The notes under the pieces are model-generated. The model did no database searches. It had not been told where the DNA came from and saw nothing but the letters and a program-made list of their open reading frames with translations. A program made the translations under genes and the position numbers. From Herbaspirillum sp. DW155 (GTDB taxonomy: Bacteria; Pseudomonadota; Gammaproteobacteria; Burkholderiales; Burkholderiaceae_D): a DNA stretch of 64,000 bases. How positions within the stretch are numbered: the stretch's first letter is position 1; each line of letters opens with the position of its first letter. Positions 1 to 9,918 of this stretch are shown one piece after another. The stretch is taken from contig NZ_AP029028.1 of NCBI RefSeq assembly GCF_037076565.1, forward strand, positions 4,092,001-4,156,000. The letters run 5' to 3'.

Positions 1-1031
1 TGGAATCCGACCTTCTCGAAGCGCAGGTTGCCTTCCGAACGTGCAGCCAGTTCGCGACCGGTGGTGCGCTCGACAGGGCTGTCGATGAGCGTGAAGACCG
101 CCTCGGCCGCCGCCATGCCCCGCTGCAGCGGGCCGTTGACTTCGGCCAGCTGCTTCAGCGGCGCCAGCAAGGCAATCATGGCCGTGAAGAAGGAAATGAA
201 ACCGCCTACGGTAATCTGGTTGTGGCTGGCCTGGATCAGCGCCAGCATGATCATCACCGACATGGCGCAGGCCGTCATGATCTGGGTCAGAGGAACCGTC
301 GCCGCAAACACGCTCACCATGCGCATGCTGTAGCGGCGCAGCTTTTCGGCGCGCTCGTGGAAGCGGCGCCGCTCATAGGCTTGCCCGCCGAAAATCTTCA
401 CGACTTGCTGGGCCCGCGTGGTTTCCTCGATGACTTGCGTCAGTTCGGCATTGACCACGAGGGAATCCTTGTTCAGCCGCTTGAGCCGCTTGCCGGTCAG
501 GCGCACCAGGAAGGTCATCAGCGGCATGAGCACCAGGGCGATGATCGTCAGCGACCAGCTGATGTAGAGCATATACGCCAGCAGCCCGGCGATGGTCAGC
601 GTGCAGCGGATCATGGAGATGAATATCTTGGTCACCATGTCGATGATCTGCTGCACTTCGAACATGATCGAATTGATCGTACTGCCGGTGGACTTCACCG
701 AGGTGAAATCGATACCGACATGCAGGATGCGATCGAACATGGTCTGCCGCAGCTCGTTGAGAACGCGGGTCGAGACCCAGCTCATCATGTAGGTGGTCAG
801 GAAGGTCGAGGCCCCGCGCGCCACAAAGGCACCAATGACGGCAACCGGGACCAGCCACAAGGGGAAAGTCGGTCTTTCGACAAAGCCATGATCCAGCAAA
901 ATCTTGAAGATGTAGGCGACGACCGGCTCCGTCGCGGCGGTGACGAGCATGCCGAGAAACGCCAGGATGAGGCGATTCTGATAGGGACGGTGATACTCGA
1001 TCAGCCGTTTGATGTAGGGTGAAACCTTCAT
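1..1031 (-). CDS. msbA: Lipid A export ABC transporter MsbA, N-terminal part (cut by window edge)
   Basis: Inner-membrane half-transporter that flips lipid A-core across the inner membrane. The 343 codons present hold the whole six-helix membrane domain, starting MKVSPYIKRLIEYHRPYQNR, and the first strand of the ATPase domain (GNLRFEKVGF near residue 335). Walker A and the rest lie off the left edge. The type-1 exporter pattern is visible in ELRQTMFDRILH and the coupling segment VKSTGSTINSIMFEV. The ATG at 1031 is the only good start, and no strong ribosome-binding site is seen. It follows a glycosyltransferase gene by 67 bp on the same strand, which fits a surface-polysaccharide context. Other type-1 ABC exporters are possible, but the sequence reads as MsbA. 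Confidence 0.88.
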   Translation of the reverse strand, partial: MKVSPYIKRLIEYHRPYQNRLILAFLGMLVTAATEPVVAYIFKILLDHGFVERPTFPLWLVPVAVIGAFVARGASTFLTTYMMSWVSTRVLNELRQTMFDRILHVGIDFTSVKSTGSTINSIMFEVQQIIDMVTKIFISMIRCTLTIAGLLAYMLYISWSLTIIALVLMPLMTFLVRLTGKRLKRLNKDSLVVNAELTQVIEETTRAQQVVKIFGGQAYERRRFHERAEKLRRYSMRMVSVFAATVPLTQIMTACAMSVMIMLALIQASHNQITVGGFISFFTAMIALLAPLKQLAEVNGPLQRGMAAAEAVFTLIDSPVERTTGRELAARSEGNLRFEKVGF

Positions 1032-1098
1032 GCGAAACCAAATCCAATAAAAGAAAAACGCCGTCGCCGGATGTCAGCGCAGCATATACGCCACCGCC

Positions 1099-1860
1099 TC
1101 AGGCCCGAGGGGGCGCATCATTCCCAGGCTGCGCGCTGCGCCGCCGCCAGGCATGCAGATGGCTGTTCAGGCTGTCGCGGGCCATGTAGAACTCGCGCTT
1201 GAGTTTTTGCAAGAGAGTACGTTTTGCTTTTATTCTGCCGATCGTTGTACCCAGCAGATCGTTTCGATGATGTACCACGGAAGGCGTCACCGACAGCGCC
1301 CTGACGCCATGCTCCCAGGTACGGCTGACCATGTCATCGACGGCATAGATGATGTTGCGACCATGCTCCACCAGGACAGCTGCGGCATCCCGATGGATCA
1401 CATAGCCTTGCATGCCAAAGGGCTGCTTCCGATGATCCTTGATGATACTGCCGTTGGGCAAGCGCGCGATCTGCCAGGAATCCTCCGCACCATCATCGGC
1501 AAGTCGCATGAAGCCGAATGGTACGGAGCTGCTGGCGATAGCCTGCAGCGTCGGGACAAAATGCTCATGGATATCCACGTCGTCTTCCAGCACGCACCAC
1601 ATCTGATCCTGCGAAGCGAGCAACGCTTTCCAGACCCGGTAATGACTGTCGTAACAGCCAACCTCGGAGAGATTGAGGTCATTGCCATGAATCCTCCAGC
1701 GCGCGGCACGATCATAGCTGGCCGGATATTCTTTGAAGCGTTCCACCGCAAAGAACCTGAACTCGGCGCCCACCCGCGCCAATTGCTCGCTGACATGACG
1801 CCGGCGTTCGTGGCATTCGACCAGCGAAATGACCACGATCTCCATTCTGCTTACTGCCAT
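1099..1860 (-). CDS. Glycosyltransferase family 25 (LPS biosynthesis type)
   Basis: A 253-residue protein of the GT25 family, whose members add sugars to lipooligosaccharide. The N-terminal strand (EIVVISLVECHERR, residues 7-20), the segment LNLSEVGCYDSH (62-73) and the acidic motif LEDDVDI (91-97, nucleotide-sugar/metal binding) are diagnostic. The C-terminus is basic and low in structure. The start could be the ATG at 1860 or one five codons later at 1845; neither has a clear ribosome-binding site. The gene sits between dnaE (50 bp upstream) and msbA (67 bp downstream) on one strand. Its neighbour msbA supports a role in the LPS core, but the sugar and acceptor cannot be told from sequence. 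Confidence 0.85.
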   Translation of the reverse strand: MAVSRMEIVVISLVECHERRRHVSEQLARVGAEFRFFAVERFKEYPASYDRAARWRIHGNDLNLSEVGCYDSHYRVWKALLASQDQMWCVLEDDVDIHEHFVPTLQAIASSSVPFGFMRLADDGAEDSWQIARLPNGSIIKDHRKQPFGMQGYVIHRDAAAVLVEHGRNIIYAVDDMVSRTWEHGVRALSVTPSVVHHRNDLLGTTIGRIKAKRTLLQKLKREFYMARDSLNSHLHAWRRRSAQPGNDAPPRA

Positions 1861-1909
1861 TGATGTCGACCCCGAATAGTAATGAATTTATTAGTCATGA
1901 GAGATTGCG

Positions 1910-4900
1910 TCAGTATTCGACCACTACCGCTTCCTTGCCGAAGGAAGCCACCAGCGTCGATTGCAGGCTGTCGCTGGGATTGACACGCCAGGCGTCGCCC
2001 AGCATCACCTCACACGCGGCATCGGCCTGGCGATACTTCATCACGAAGGGCAGGCCCTGCTCCTGACGATGTGCGGCCAGCGTGTCGCGCAGGTGATTGG
2101 GATCGACCGCCTTGTTGATCGACACCACCATGCGCACACCGTACTGGATGCGCGCCGCGCCCAGGTCCATCACCTTGTCGGCCGCCACGCGCAGGCCGCC
2201 ATTGAAGCGGTCTTCCGACACCTTGCCCGACACCACCAGCAATTCATCTTCCTTGATGAGGTGCTTGAAGGGTTCGAACAGCTCGTTGTAGATCGTGGCC
2301 TCGATCACGCCCGTGCCATCGTCCAGCGTGCAGATCACCAGCTTGCCGCGCTGGGTCATCTGCACCCGCACGCCGGTGATGATGCCAGCCAGGCTGCGCG
2401 GTTCCCAGGAGGGTTCCAGGCTGGCAATCTTGGTGCGCACGAAGCGGCGCACTTCCTTTTCGTAAGCCGAGAACAGGTGGCCGGACAGATAGAAGCCGAG
2501 TGCGCCCTTCTCTTCGGTCAGGCGCTGCTTGTCGCTCCAGGCCGGCACCTGCACGTATTCCAGCGGTGCTTCCAGATCGCTGTCGTCGCCACCGAAGAGA
2601 CTGACCTGATTGGCCGATTTCTCGGCCTGCTCGGCGCTTTCCCAGGCCAGGTTGACCGAGGCCTGCAGGATGGCGCGATCGACCTTGAAGCAATCGAAGG
2701 CGCCCGCGCGGATCAGCGAATCGATGGTGCGGCGGTTGATCTGCTTCTTGTCCACGCGCTTGGCAAAGTCGAACAGATCCTTGAAGGGGCCGCTCTTGCG
2801 CGCTTCCAGGATGGCTTCGATGGCGTTCTGCCCTGCCCCCTTGACGGCGCCCAGGCCATAGCGGATCTGGGTGGCCTTCTTGCCCGGCTCGCCCACCGGC
2901 ATGAAGCGGTAGTCGGACTTGTTGATGTCCGGCGGCAGGATGGCCAGCTTGCAGATATCGATCGAGTCCTCGATCAGGATCTTCACCTTGTCCGTGTCTT
3001 CCATGGCCAGCGACAAGTTGGCGGCCATGAACGCGGCGGGGTGATGGGCCTTGAGGTAGGCGGTGTAATAGGACAGCAGCGCATAGGCGGCCGCGTGCGA
3101 CTTGTTGAAGCCGTAGCCGGCAAACTTTTCCATCAAGTCGAAGATCTCGTCGGCCTTGGTCTGATCCAGCCCGTTCTTGGCCGCGCCTTCGCGGAACAAT
3201 TCACGGTGCTTGGCCATTTCCTCGGCCTTCTTCTTGCCCATCGCCCGGCGCAGCAGGTCGGCGCCGCCCAGCGAATAGCCACCGATCACCTGCGCCATCT
3301 GCATCACCTGCTCCTGATAGACCATGATGCCGTAGGTCTCGGAGAGGATGCCCTCGGTACGCGGGTCAGGATAGTCGAAGGCTTCGCCGTGCTTGCGCTT
3401 GCAGAAGTCGGGGATCAGGTCCATCGGGCCGGGACGATACAGCGCCACCAGGGCGATGATGTCCTCGAAGCGGTCGGGACGCGCATCCTTGAGCATGCCT
3501 TGCATGCCGCGGCTTTCCAGCTGGAACACGGCGACCGTCTTGGCCTTGGTCAGCAGTTCGTAAGAAGGCCGGTCATCCAGCGGCAGCTTGGCCAGGTCGA
3601 AATCGGCCATGGCCGGATCGAGCATGCGGATGTAGCGCACCGCCCGGTCGAGGATGGTCAGCGTGGTCAAGCCCAAGAAGTCGAACTTGACCAGGCCGAC
3701 GGCTTCCACGTCGTCCTTGTCGTATTGCGAGACCACGCCGGAATCGCCACCCTGGGTGTAGAGCGGGCAGAAATCGGTGAGCTTGCCGGGCGCGATCAGC
3801 ACGCCACCGGCGTGCATGCCGATGTTGCGGGCAATGCCTTCGACCTGCTGGGCCAGGCCCATCAGTTGCTTGACCTCTTCCTCGTTTTCCAGGCGCTCCT
3901 TCAACAGAGGCTCTTCCTCGATGGCGTCGGCCAGGGTGACCAGCTTGCCCGGCTTGAAGGGGATCAGCTTGGAAATGCCATCGCAGAAGTTGTAGCCCAG
4001 GTCCAGCACCCGGCCCACGTCGCGCACCGCGCCCTTGGCGGCCATGGTACCGAAGGTGGCGATCTGCGAGACCGCATCCTTGCCGTAGCGATCCTTCACG
4101 TACTGGATCACGCGGTCGCGGCCTTCCTGGCAAAAGTCGATGTCGAAGTCGGGCATCGAGACGCGTTCCGGGTTCAGGAAACGTTCGAACAGCAGGTTGT
4201 AGCGCAGCGGGTCCAGATCGGTAATGAGCAGGCAGTAAGCCACCAGGGAGCCGGCACCGGAACCCCGGCCGGGACCGACCGGCACGCCATTGTTCTTGGC
4301 CCACTGGATGAAGTCGGCCACGATCAGGAAGTAGCCCGGGAACTTCATCTTGATGATGGTGTTGTTCTCGAACTCCAGGCGCGCTTCATAGCGCGGGCGC
4401 TGCTTCTCGCGTTCGGCTTCGTCGGGGAACAGTTCCTTCAGGCGCACTTCCAGCCCGGCCTTGGTCTGGGCGACCAGGAACTCGTCGATGCTCATGTCGT
4501 CGGGCGTGGGGAAGTCCGGCAATTGCGGCTTGCCCAGTTGCAGTACCAGGTTGCAGCGCTTGGCGATTTCCACCGAATTGGCCAGCGCACCGGGCAGGTC
4601 GGCGAACAGCTCGGCCATCTCGGCCTGCGACTTGAAGTATTGCTGCTCGTTGAAACGGCGCACGCGACGCGCGTTGGCCATGATCTCGCCTTCGGCGATG
4701 CAGGTGCGGGCTTCGTGGGCGATGAATTCTTCAGGACGCTGGAACTGGATCGGGTGCGTGGCCACGCAAGGCAGGCCCAACTTGGCGCCCAGGGCGACAC
4801 TCTGGCGCACCTGCAGTTCCATGTTGGCCTGGCCGGCGCGTTGCAGCTCCAGGTAGAAGGCACCCGGGAAGATCTCGGACCAGCGGCGCGCGCAGGCTTC

Positions 4901-5368
4901 GGCCTGGGCCAGGTTGCCATTGTCGATGGCCTGCCCGATGTCGCCCATGCCGGCCCCGGACAGGGCGATCAGGCCGTTGCCACCGTCCTGGTGGCGCAGT
5001 GCGTCCAGCCATTCCATGCGTACTTCAGCGCGGCCTTTGTATTGGTTGCTCAGCCAGGCTTGGGACAATACTTCACATAACTGCAAGTAACCATGACGGT
5101 TCTTGATCAATACGAGCAAGCGGAAGGGTTTTTCGCGGTCGGCATCGTTGGTGATCCACAGATCGCAGCCGGCGATGGGCTTGACCCCCTTGCCACGCGC
5201 TTCCTTGTAAAAACGCACCATGCAGAACAGGTTGGCGAGGTCGGTCACCGCCAGGGCGGCCTGTCCATCTTTGGCGGCAGCCTTCACGATGTCGTCGATA
5301 CGCACCAGGCCGTCCACGATGGAATACTCCGAGTGCATACGGAGGTGTACAAATTGCGGGGTAGTCAT
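1910..5368 (-). CDS. dnaE: DNA polymerase III alpha subunit
   Basis: Replicative polymerase catalytic subunit, 1152 residues, close to the usual 1160. The N-terminal PHP domain opens with [17 protein letters not shown] (residues 6-22). The polymerase active site MPDFDIDFC lies near residue 404 with both metal-binding aspartates. The helix-hairpin-helix region follows, and a C-terminal OB fold is seen at [17 protein letters not shown] (about 985-1000). The ATG at 5368 gives the standard N-terminus. A -10-like TAAAAT on the minus strand lies only 9 bp upstream (5377-5382) and there is no Shine-Dalgarno sequence, so the message may be nearly leaderless. It is divergent from trhO and probably leads the dnaE-GT25-msbA group. 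Confidence 0.98.
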   Translation of the reverse strand: MTTPQFVHLRMHSEYSIVDGLVRIDDIVKAAAKDGQAALAVTDLANLFCMVRFYKEARGKGVKPIAGCDLWITNDADREKPFRLLVLIKNRHGYLQLCEVLSQAWLSNQYKGRAEVRMEWLDALRHQDGGNGLIALSGAGMGDIGQAIDNGNLAQAEACARRWSEIFPGAFYLELQRAGQANMELQVRQSVALGAKLGLPCVATHPIQFQRPEEFIAHEARTCIAEGEIMANARRVRRFNEQQYFKSQAEMAELFADLPGALANSVEIAKRCNLVLQLGKPQLPDFPTPDDMSIDEFLVAQTKAGLEVRLKELFPDEAEREKQRPRYEARLEFENNTIIKMKFPGYFLIVADFIQWAKNNGVPVGPGRGSGAGSLVAYCLLITDLDPLRYNLLFERFLNPERVSMPDFDIDFCQEGRDRVIQYVKDRYGKDAVSQIATFGTMAAKGAVRDVGRVLDLGYNFCDGISKLIPFKPGKLVTLADAIEEEPLLKERLENEEEVKQLMGLAQQVEGIARNIGMHAGGVLIAPGKLTDFCPLYTQGGDSGVVSQYDKDDVEAVGLVKFDFLGLTTLTILDRAVRYIRMLDPAMADFDLAKLPLDDRPSYELLTKAKTVAVFQLESRGMQGMLKDARPDRFEDIIALVALYRPGPMDLIPDFCKRKHGEAFDYPDPRTEGILSETYGIMVYQEQVMQMAQVIGGYSLGGADLLRRAMGKKKAEEMAKHRELFREGAAKNGLDQTKADEIFDLMEKFAGYGFNKSHAAAYALLSYYTAYLKAHHPAAFMAANLSLAMEDTDKVKILIEDSIDICKLAILPPDINKSDYRFMPVGEPGKKATQIRYGLGAVKGAGQNAIEAILEARKSGPFKDLFDFAKRVDKKQINRRTIDSLIRAGAFDCFKVDRAILQASVNLAWESAEQAEKSANQVSLFGGDDSDLEAPLEYVQVPAWSDKQRLTEEKGALGFYLSGHLFSAYEKEVRRFVRTKIASLEPSWEPRSLAGIITGVRVQMTQRGKLVICTLDDGTGVIEATIYNELFEPFKHLIKEDELLVVSGKVSEDRFNGGLRVAADKVMDLGAARIQYGVRMVVSINKAVDPNHLRDTLAAHRQEQGLPFVMKYRQADAACEVMLGDAWRVNPSDSLQSTLVASFGKEAVVVEY

Positions 5369-5545
5369 AGGGCGCCATTTTACCGGAGCTTGCGAGCCTG
5401 ACCGATTCCGATTGATGGCAATTTGTGGGGGATTGCAAAGACTTTACACCTGCCGCGAACGCGTGCTCCCGCGAACTTGCCTTGATCTGCATCAGAGAAG
5501 CCTCACGCACCCGCCAAATAACTGCGGCCAGCCGGACCGCACGGT

Positions 5546-5551
5546 TATAAT
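5546..5551 (+). promoter_or_regulatory. Likely -10 box for trhO (TATAAT)
   Basis: A perfect TATAAT lies 37 bp before the trhO ATG in the 220-bp dnaE/trhO divergent region. No good -35 hexamer is present at 16-18 bp, so strength is uncertain. Confidence 0.5.
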
Positions 5552-5588
5552 GCTGACGATTCAAAGACTTAGAGTTGAGCACGACATC

Positions 5589-6470
5589 ATGCAGTCCCCC
5601 GATACCCCCTACGTCAACATCGCCGCCTACAAATTCGTCAGCTTCGATGACACCGCCGAAAAGCGTCCCGCTTTTCTGGAAATTTGCCAAAAGAACAATC
5701 TTCGTGGCACCGTGATCCTGAGTCCGGAAGGCATCAACCTGTTCCTGGCCGGACTGCGCCATGAAATCGACGCCTTCCTGGCCTGGCTGCGCGCCGATGC
5801 GCGCTTTGCCGACATCACCGTCAAGGAAAGCTATTCCGAGAAGCAGCCCTTCACCCGCATGCTGGTCAAACTGAAGCCTGAGATCATCACCATGAAGCAT
5901 CCGCTGATCAAGCCGGAGCTGGGCCGCGCGCCTTTCGTGGAACCGAAGGAACTCAAGCGCTGGCTGGATCAGGGCCATGACGACGAAGGCCGTCCGGTGG
6001 TGATGGTGGATACCCGCAACGGCTTCGAAGTCGATGTGGGAACGTTTGAAAATACGGTGGATTACCGCATCAGCAAGTTCACGGAATTCCCGCAGGTGAT
6101 CGAAGAACACAAGGCCGATTTCGAGGGCAAGACCGTGGTGACTTTCTGCACCGGCGGCATCCGCTGCGAAAAGGCCGCCATTCACATGCAGAACATCGGC
6201 TATGACCATGTTTACCAGCTCGAAGGCGGCATCTTGAAGTATTTCGAGGACGTCGGCGGCGCGCACTACAACGGCGACTGCTTCGTCTTCGACTATCGCA
6301 CCGCCCTGAGCCCGGAGTTGAAGGAAACCCAGACCGCACAATGCTTCGCCTGCCGCGCCGTGGTCACCCCACGCGAACAGCTGTCGCCGGATTACGTGCC
6401 GGGCAAATCCTGCCCGCATTGCGCGCCCCGGCAGCGTGCAGCGCAAGAAGCCAGCTCTGCTGCGGCCTGA
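5589..6470 (+). CDS. trhO: tRNA uridine 5-oxyacetic/5-hydroxylation protein TrhO (rhodanese family)
   Basis: A 293-residue YceA/TrhO-type protein, which hydroxylates the wobble uridine (U34) of tRNAs. It has the N-terminal ferredoxin-like domain ([36 protein letters not shown]) and a C-terminal rhodanese domain with the active-site loop [12 protein letters not shown] near residues 186-197. A Cys-rich tail ([15 protein letters not shown]) resembles a zinc-binding end. The start was taken at the ATG at 5589 because it gives the family N-terminus; an open frame continues upstream but is not family-like. The gene is followed by a bidirectional terminator shared with wrbA. Family assignment is strong; the hydroxylation role is known for E. 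coli TrhO and Bacillus homologs. Confidence 0.92.
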   Translation: MQSPDTPYVNIAAYKFVSFDDTAEKRPAFLEICQKNNLRGTVILSPEGINLFLAGLRHEIDAFLAWLRADARFADITVKESYSEKQPFTRMLVKLKPEIITMKHPLIKPELGRAPFVEPKELKRWLDQGHDDEGRPVVMVDTRNGFEVDVGTFENTVDYRISKFTEFPQVIEEHKADFEGKTVVTFCTGGIRCEKAAIHMQNIGYDHVYQLEGGILKYFEDVGGAHYNGDCFVFDYRTALSPELKETQTAQCFACRAVVTPREQLSPDYVPGKSCPHCAPRQRAAQEASSAAA

Positions 6471-6494
6471 GCGGCACAGCGTCCTGGCAACGAG

Positions 6495-6524
6495 AAAAGC
6501 CGGCCCTTGTGAGGCCGGCTTTTT
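6495..6524. terminator. Bidirectional intrinsic terminator between trhO and wrbA
   Basis: An 11-bp perfect inverted repeat (AAAAGCCGGCC at 6495-6505, complement at 6513-6523) has a 7-nt loop and A/T tracts on both sides. It lies between the convergent ends of trhO and wrbA and can serve both. Confidence 0.9.
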
Positions 6525-6550
6525 CACATCTGCAGCAAAATAAGTGAAGC

Positions 6551-7126
6551 TTACTTCTTGAACCTGGCTGCGGTTTCCACCACGCGGGCGCCAAACAGCT
6601 TGGCCGTTTCCAGGTCGCCCGGCAGCGGGCCTTCTTCCGGCGAGGAGTCCGACGGGCTTTGCGCCATCAGGCCCGAGAAGGAACCGACGAAGTTGATGTC
6701 ATTGCGCTGGGCAGCCTTGCTGTTGGAAGGCATCAGGCCGGTGCCGACCCAGATCATGCTGTGCTGCATGCCCAGCGTGAACAGGTAGTGCAGGGTCGAG
6801 AGCTTGTCGCCGTTCATGGTGGCCGAGTTGGTGAAGGCGGCGCCGATCTTGTCCTTCCACTTCTGGCTGAACCAGGGCTTGGAGGAGGCGTCGGCGAATT
6901 TCTTGAACTGCCAGGACACGCTGCCCATGTAAGTCGGCGAGCCGAAGATGATGGCGTCGGCCGCATCCAGGCTGGCCCATTGTTCATCGGTGATGGTGCC
7001 TTCGGCGCTGATGGCGATCAGCTCGACATTGGCGCCGGCGACGCCGGCAGCGCCGGCCTGCACGGCTTCAGCCAGCTTCTTGGTGTGGCCGTAGCCGGAG
7101 TGGTAGACGATGGCAACTTTGGTCAT
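6551..7126 (-). CDS. wrbA: NAD(P)H:quinone oxidoreductase, WrbA family flavodoxin
   Basis: Cytosolic FMN protein of 191 residues that reduces quinones by two electrons, limiting redox cycling. The N-terminal phosphate-binding loop is VAIVYHSGYGHTKKLAEAV. The flavodoxin-fold signature follows at FGSPTYMGSVSWQFKKFAD, and a third FMN-contact region is the segment after LHYLFTLGMQHSMIWVG. A good ribosome-binding site (AAGGAA, 7 nt from the ATG) supports the start. It lies downstream of a pirin gene on the same strand, separated by a terminator-like hairpin. Both are divergent from a LysR regulator. The pairing of a quinone reductase with a pirin suggests a quinone or redox-stress response, which is an inference. 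Confidence 0.94.
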   Translation of the reverse strand: MTKVAIVYHSGYGHTKKLAEAVQAGAAGVAGANVELIAISAEGTITDEQWASLDAADAIIFGSPTYMGSVSWQFKKFADASSKPWFSQKWKDKIGAAFTNSATMNGDKLSTLHYLFTLGMQHSMIWVGTGLMPSNSKAAQRNDINFVGSFSGLMAQSPSDSSPEEGPLPGDLETAKLFGARVVETAARFKK

Positions 7127-7162
7127 GACGAATTTCCTTCTCTAGAGAGTGAAGTGATGCGG

Positions 7163-7192
7163 AAAAACCGCCGGTGTGATCGGTACCGGCGG
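7163..7192 (-). terminator. Terminator-like hairpin between pirin gene and wrbA
   Basis: A perfect 8-bp stem (CCGCCGGT at 7168-7175 with its complement at 7185-7192), followed on the minus strand by five T residues. It stands after the pirin stop and 37 bp before the wrbA start, so wrbA is either read through partially or has its own promoter. Confidence 0.7.
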
Positions 7193-7237
7193 ACCTGCTA
7201 CTGGCAACTGCAAACTGTCCTGCCGGCCCTGAAGTGC

Positions 7238-7939
7238 TCAGCGCGGCAGATCGAACAAGAGAACCTCAGCCTTCTCGCCGCTGCCGATCTCGATGCGGTC
7301 GACCGCACTGAGCTTGACGGCATCGCCCGCTTCCAGCGCCTGGCCATTGACGCTGACCTTGCCTCGGGCCACGTGCACATAGCCCAGGCGGCCTTGCGGC
7401 AGGGTATAGCTGGCGCGCTGGGCGCCGTCGAACAGGCCGGCATACAACTGGGCATCCTGATTCATGCTGACCGAGCCATCACGGCCGTCCCGCGAGGCCA
7501 CCAGGCGCAACTTGCCGTCCTTGTCGGCGGCCGAGAAATGCGCTTCCTGGTAACCCGGCTCGGCGCCGGCGCGGTCCGGCATGATCCAGATCTGCAGGAA
7601 ATGGGTGGTGCCGTCCTGGGAATGGTTGTACTCCGAATGGCGCACGCCCGTGCCGGCACTCATGCGCTGCACGTCACCGGGGCGGATCACGCTGCCATTG
7701 CCCATGCTGTCCTTGTGCGCAAGTTCACCTTCGAGCACATAGGAAATGATCTCCATGTCACGGTGGCCGTGCGTACCGAAGCCCTGGCCAGCAGCAACGC
7801 GGTCTTCATTGATCACGCGCAAGGGGCCGAAGCCCATATGCTTGGGATCATAGTAGTCCGCGAAGGAAAAGCTGTGATACGAATCCAGCCAACCGTGGTT
7901 GGCGTGGCCACGATCGTTCGCTTTGCGAAGTTCCATCAT
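7238..7939 (-). CDS. Pirin family protein (YhaK-like cupin)
   Basis: A 233-residue two-cupin protein. The pirin N-terminal pattern is present: the segment SYHSFSFADYYDPKHMGFGPLR and the metal-site region FGTHGHRDMEIISYVLEG, with His residues in the expected place, then RMSAGTGVRHSEYN. Characterised YhaK-type pirins bind a metal and some have quercetinase activity; the substrate here is unknown. The start at 7939 has AGAGG 7 nt upstream, so the first of two tandem Met codons is preferred. It is transcribed away from a LysR gene with 149 bp between them, the usual layout for a regulator and its target, and precedes wrbA. Confidence 0.9.
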   Translation of the reverse strand: MMELRKANDRGHANHGWLDSYHSFSFADYYDPKHMGFGPLRVINEDRVAAGQGFGTHGHRDMEIISYVLEGELAHKDSMGNGSVIRPGDVQRMSAGTGVRHSEYNHSQDGTTHFLQIWIMPDRAGAEPGYQEAHFSAADKDGKLRLVASRDGRDGSVSMNQDAQLYAGLFDGAQRASYTLPQGRLGYVHVARGKVSVNGQALEAGDAVKLSAVDRIEIGSGEKAEVLLFDLPR

Positions 7940-8088
7940 GTCAACACCTCTTTCTTGAGTGAGACCAAACCGGAATTGATTTAGTCAAAATGTTTGTCGA
8001 TGGCGTCACTATAGAGGCTAACTTTTGGACAGATAAGGTCTAAAATCCGTAGTGTTCATTCAAAAAATTTAAACAAGCGGAGCAAGAC
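7940..8088. promoter_or_regulatory. Divergent control region, pirin gene / lysR
   Basis: AT-rich compared with its flanks. On the minus strand TATAGT (8008-8013) is a plausible -10 for the pirin gene, with a poor -35, as expected of an activator-dependent promoter. An imperfect dyad of the LysR type (CTAACTT, 11 nt, AGGTCTA-like) lies around 8018-8043. No binding is proven. Confidence 0.4.
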
Positions 8089-9027
8089 GTGAATCTGACC
8101 CTGGAATCCCTGCTGATCCTCGACATGATCGACCGCAAGGGCAGCTTTGCCGCGGCCGCCGTGGCGCTGGACCGGGTGCCCTCGGCCCTGACCTACAGCG
8201 TGCGCAAGCTGGAAGATGACCTGGACGTGCTCCTGTTCGACCGGCGCGGCCACCGGGCTCAGTTGACACCGGCGGGCCTGCAATTGTTGCAGGAAGGCCG
8301 CCATCTGCTGCTGGCCGCCAACGACCTGGAGCAGCGCGTCAAGCGCACCGCCACCGGGCGCGAGACCGAGCTGCACATCGTGCTCAACAGCCTGATTCCC
8401 TTTGACAAGATGCTGCCGGTCATCGAGGCCTTCGACCGCGAACAATCCGGCACCCGGCTGCGCTTTACGCCCGGGGTGCTGACCGGTGCCTGGGAAAAAC
8501 TCATTGAAGGCCGCGCCAACCTGGTCATCGGGGTGACGCTGGACGGGCCGGAAGTGGTGCGCACCAGCGGGCGCTTCCAGATGCAGGAGCTGGGGGCGGT
8601 GGAGTGGGTCTTTGCAGTGGCACCGCAGCACCCGCTGGCCTCGGCCACCGAACCGCTGTCGGCCGAACTGGTGCGCAGCCACCGCGCCATTGCCGTGGGA
8701 GACAACAGCCAGTCCCTGCCCACCTTGACCATGGGCCTGCTGTCGGGCCAGGAAACGCTGACGGTGGCCACCGTGGCCGACAAGCTGCAAGCCCAGCTGG
8801 CCGGCCTGGGTTGCGGCCACCTGCCGCGCATCTGGGCCGAGCCCTACCTGGCCACGGGCGCGCTGGTGGAAAAGCAGACCCTGGCGACCAAACCCAGCGA
8901 CAACTTCATGGTCGCCTGGCCCAAGGCCGAACTGGGCAAGTCGCTCAAATGGTTCATCCAGCACCTGGCGCTGCCGCATGTGCGGCAGTCGCTGATCGGT
9001 CCGGTCCCGCTGCGGGAGCAGCCGTGA
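8089..9027 (+). CDS. LysR-family transcriptional regulator
   Basis: A 312-residue regulator with the N-terminal winged helix-turn-helix ([20 protein letters not shown] and [19 protein letters not shown], residues 4-48) and a periplasmic-binding-like effector domain (from about residue 92, [20 protein letters not shown]). Start is GTG at 8089, with GGAG 6 nt upstream. It is divergent from the pirin-wrbA pair, which it most likely controls. Its stop codon overlaps the GTG start of gluQ by 4 nt, so gluQ is probably translationally coupled. The effector is not predictable; related YhaJ-type regulators respond to aromatic or quinone-like compounds. Confidence 0.93.
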   Translation: MNLTLESLLILDMIDRKGSFAAAAVALDRVPSALTYSVRKLEDDLDVLLFDRRGHRAQLTPAGLQLLQEGRHLLLAANDLEQRVKRTATGRETELHIVLNSLIPFDKMLPVIEAFDREQSGTRLRFTPGVLTGAWEKLIEGRANLVIGVTLDGPEVVRTSGRFQMQELGAVEWVFAVAPQHPLASATEPLSAELVRSHRAIAVGDNSQSLPTLTMGLLSGQETLTVATVADKLQAQLAGLGCGHLPRIWAEPYLATGALVEKQTLATKPSDNFMVAWPKAELGKSLKWFIQHLALPHVRQSLIGPVPLREQP

Positions 9028-9908
9028 GCCGCTCCGCCTACGTTGGCCGCTTTGCACCCTCGCCTTCCGGGCCCCTGCATGCCGGCTCGCTGGTGGCGGC
9101 GCTGGCCAGCTACCTGGATGCGCGCGTGCACGCGGGCCGCTGGCTGCTGCGCATCGAAGATATTGATGAGACCCGCACCGTTGCCGGCGCGGCCGATGAC
9201 ATCATCGCCACCCTGGCGGCGCTGGACATGCACTCGGACGGTCCTATCCTGGTGCAGAGCCAGCGCAAGGCGCGCTACCAGCTGGCCCGCGAGCGTTTAG
9301 GCGCGCTGGCCTACCCCTGCGGCTGCAGCCGCAAGGAAATCGCCGATTCACGGGTCGGAACGGCCAGCGATGGCGCCGCGCTCTATCCCGGCACCTGCCG
9401 TCACGGCCTGGCGCCCGGCAAGCAGGCACGCACGCTGCGGCTGCGCGTGCCGGAATCTGGCGAAGCGGGCGAGCTGGTGCGATTCACGGATCGCTGGCTG
9501 GGACCGCAAGCTCAGCACCTGGCCACGGAAGTGGGAGATTTCGTGCTGCAGCGGGCCGATGGCTTCTGGGCCTATCAGCTGGCGGTGGTGGTGGATGACG
9601 CCGAGCAGGGCGTGACCGACATCGTACGCGGCGCCGACCTGCTGGACTCGACGGCGCGGCAGATCTATCTGCAAGGATTGCTGGGCTATCCGACACCGCG
9701 CTACCTGCACGTGCCGCTCTTGATGAATGCGATGGGGGAGAAGTTTTCCAAGCAGAACGGCGCCCAGGCACTGGACCTGAGCCAGCCGCTGCTGGCCTTG
9801 CAGCAGGCGGCCGCTTTCCTGGGACTGGAGACGGGCGCGGCGCAGGACCGCGAGGGCTTCTGGACCCTGGCGCTCACCGCCTGGCGAGCGCGTTTCGGTC
9901 CTCACTGA
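9024..9908 (+). CDS. gluQ: Glutamyl-Q tRNA(Asp) synthetase
   Basis: A 294-residue paralog of the catalytic half of glutamyl-tRNA synthetase; it attaches glutamate to the queuosine base of tRNA-Asp. The class-I signature is [15 protein letters not shown] (residues 7-21), the KMSKS counterpart is KFSKQ, and the zinc-site cysteines are in YPCGCSRKE and YPGTCRHG. The anticodon-binding domain of GluRS is absent, as expected. The start is a GTG that overlaps the lysR stop codon; no ATG upstream keeps the family N-terminus. It converges on rhlE with only 10 bp between. Confidence 0.95.
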   Translation: MSRSAYVGRFAPSPSGPLHAGSLVAALASYLDARVHAGRWLLRIEDIDETRTVAGAADDIIATLAALDMHSDGPILVQSQRKARYQLARERLGALAYPCGCSRKEIADSRVGTASDGAALYPGTCRHGLAPGKQARTLRLRVPESGEAGELVRFTDRWLGPQAQHLATEVGDFVLQRADGFWAYQLAVVVDDAEQGVTDIVRGADLLDSTARQIYLQGLLGYPTPRYLHVPLLMNAMGEKFSKQNGAQALDLSQPLLALQQAAAFLGLETGAAQDREGFWTLALTAWRARFGPH

Positions 9909-9918
9909 CAGCGCGGGA

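Noticed and set aside
1961-5080. Long plus-strand open frame (1039 codons) opposite dnaE
   Set aside because: It is the antisense of a certain gene and is rich in Gln/His/Gly/Asp, as expected for a shadow frame at high GC. The same holds for the long antisense frames over ribB/dusA, typA, infB, nusA, rluB and alaS.
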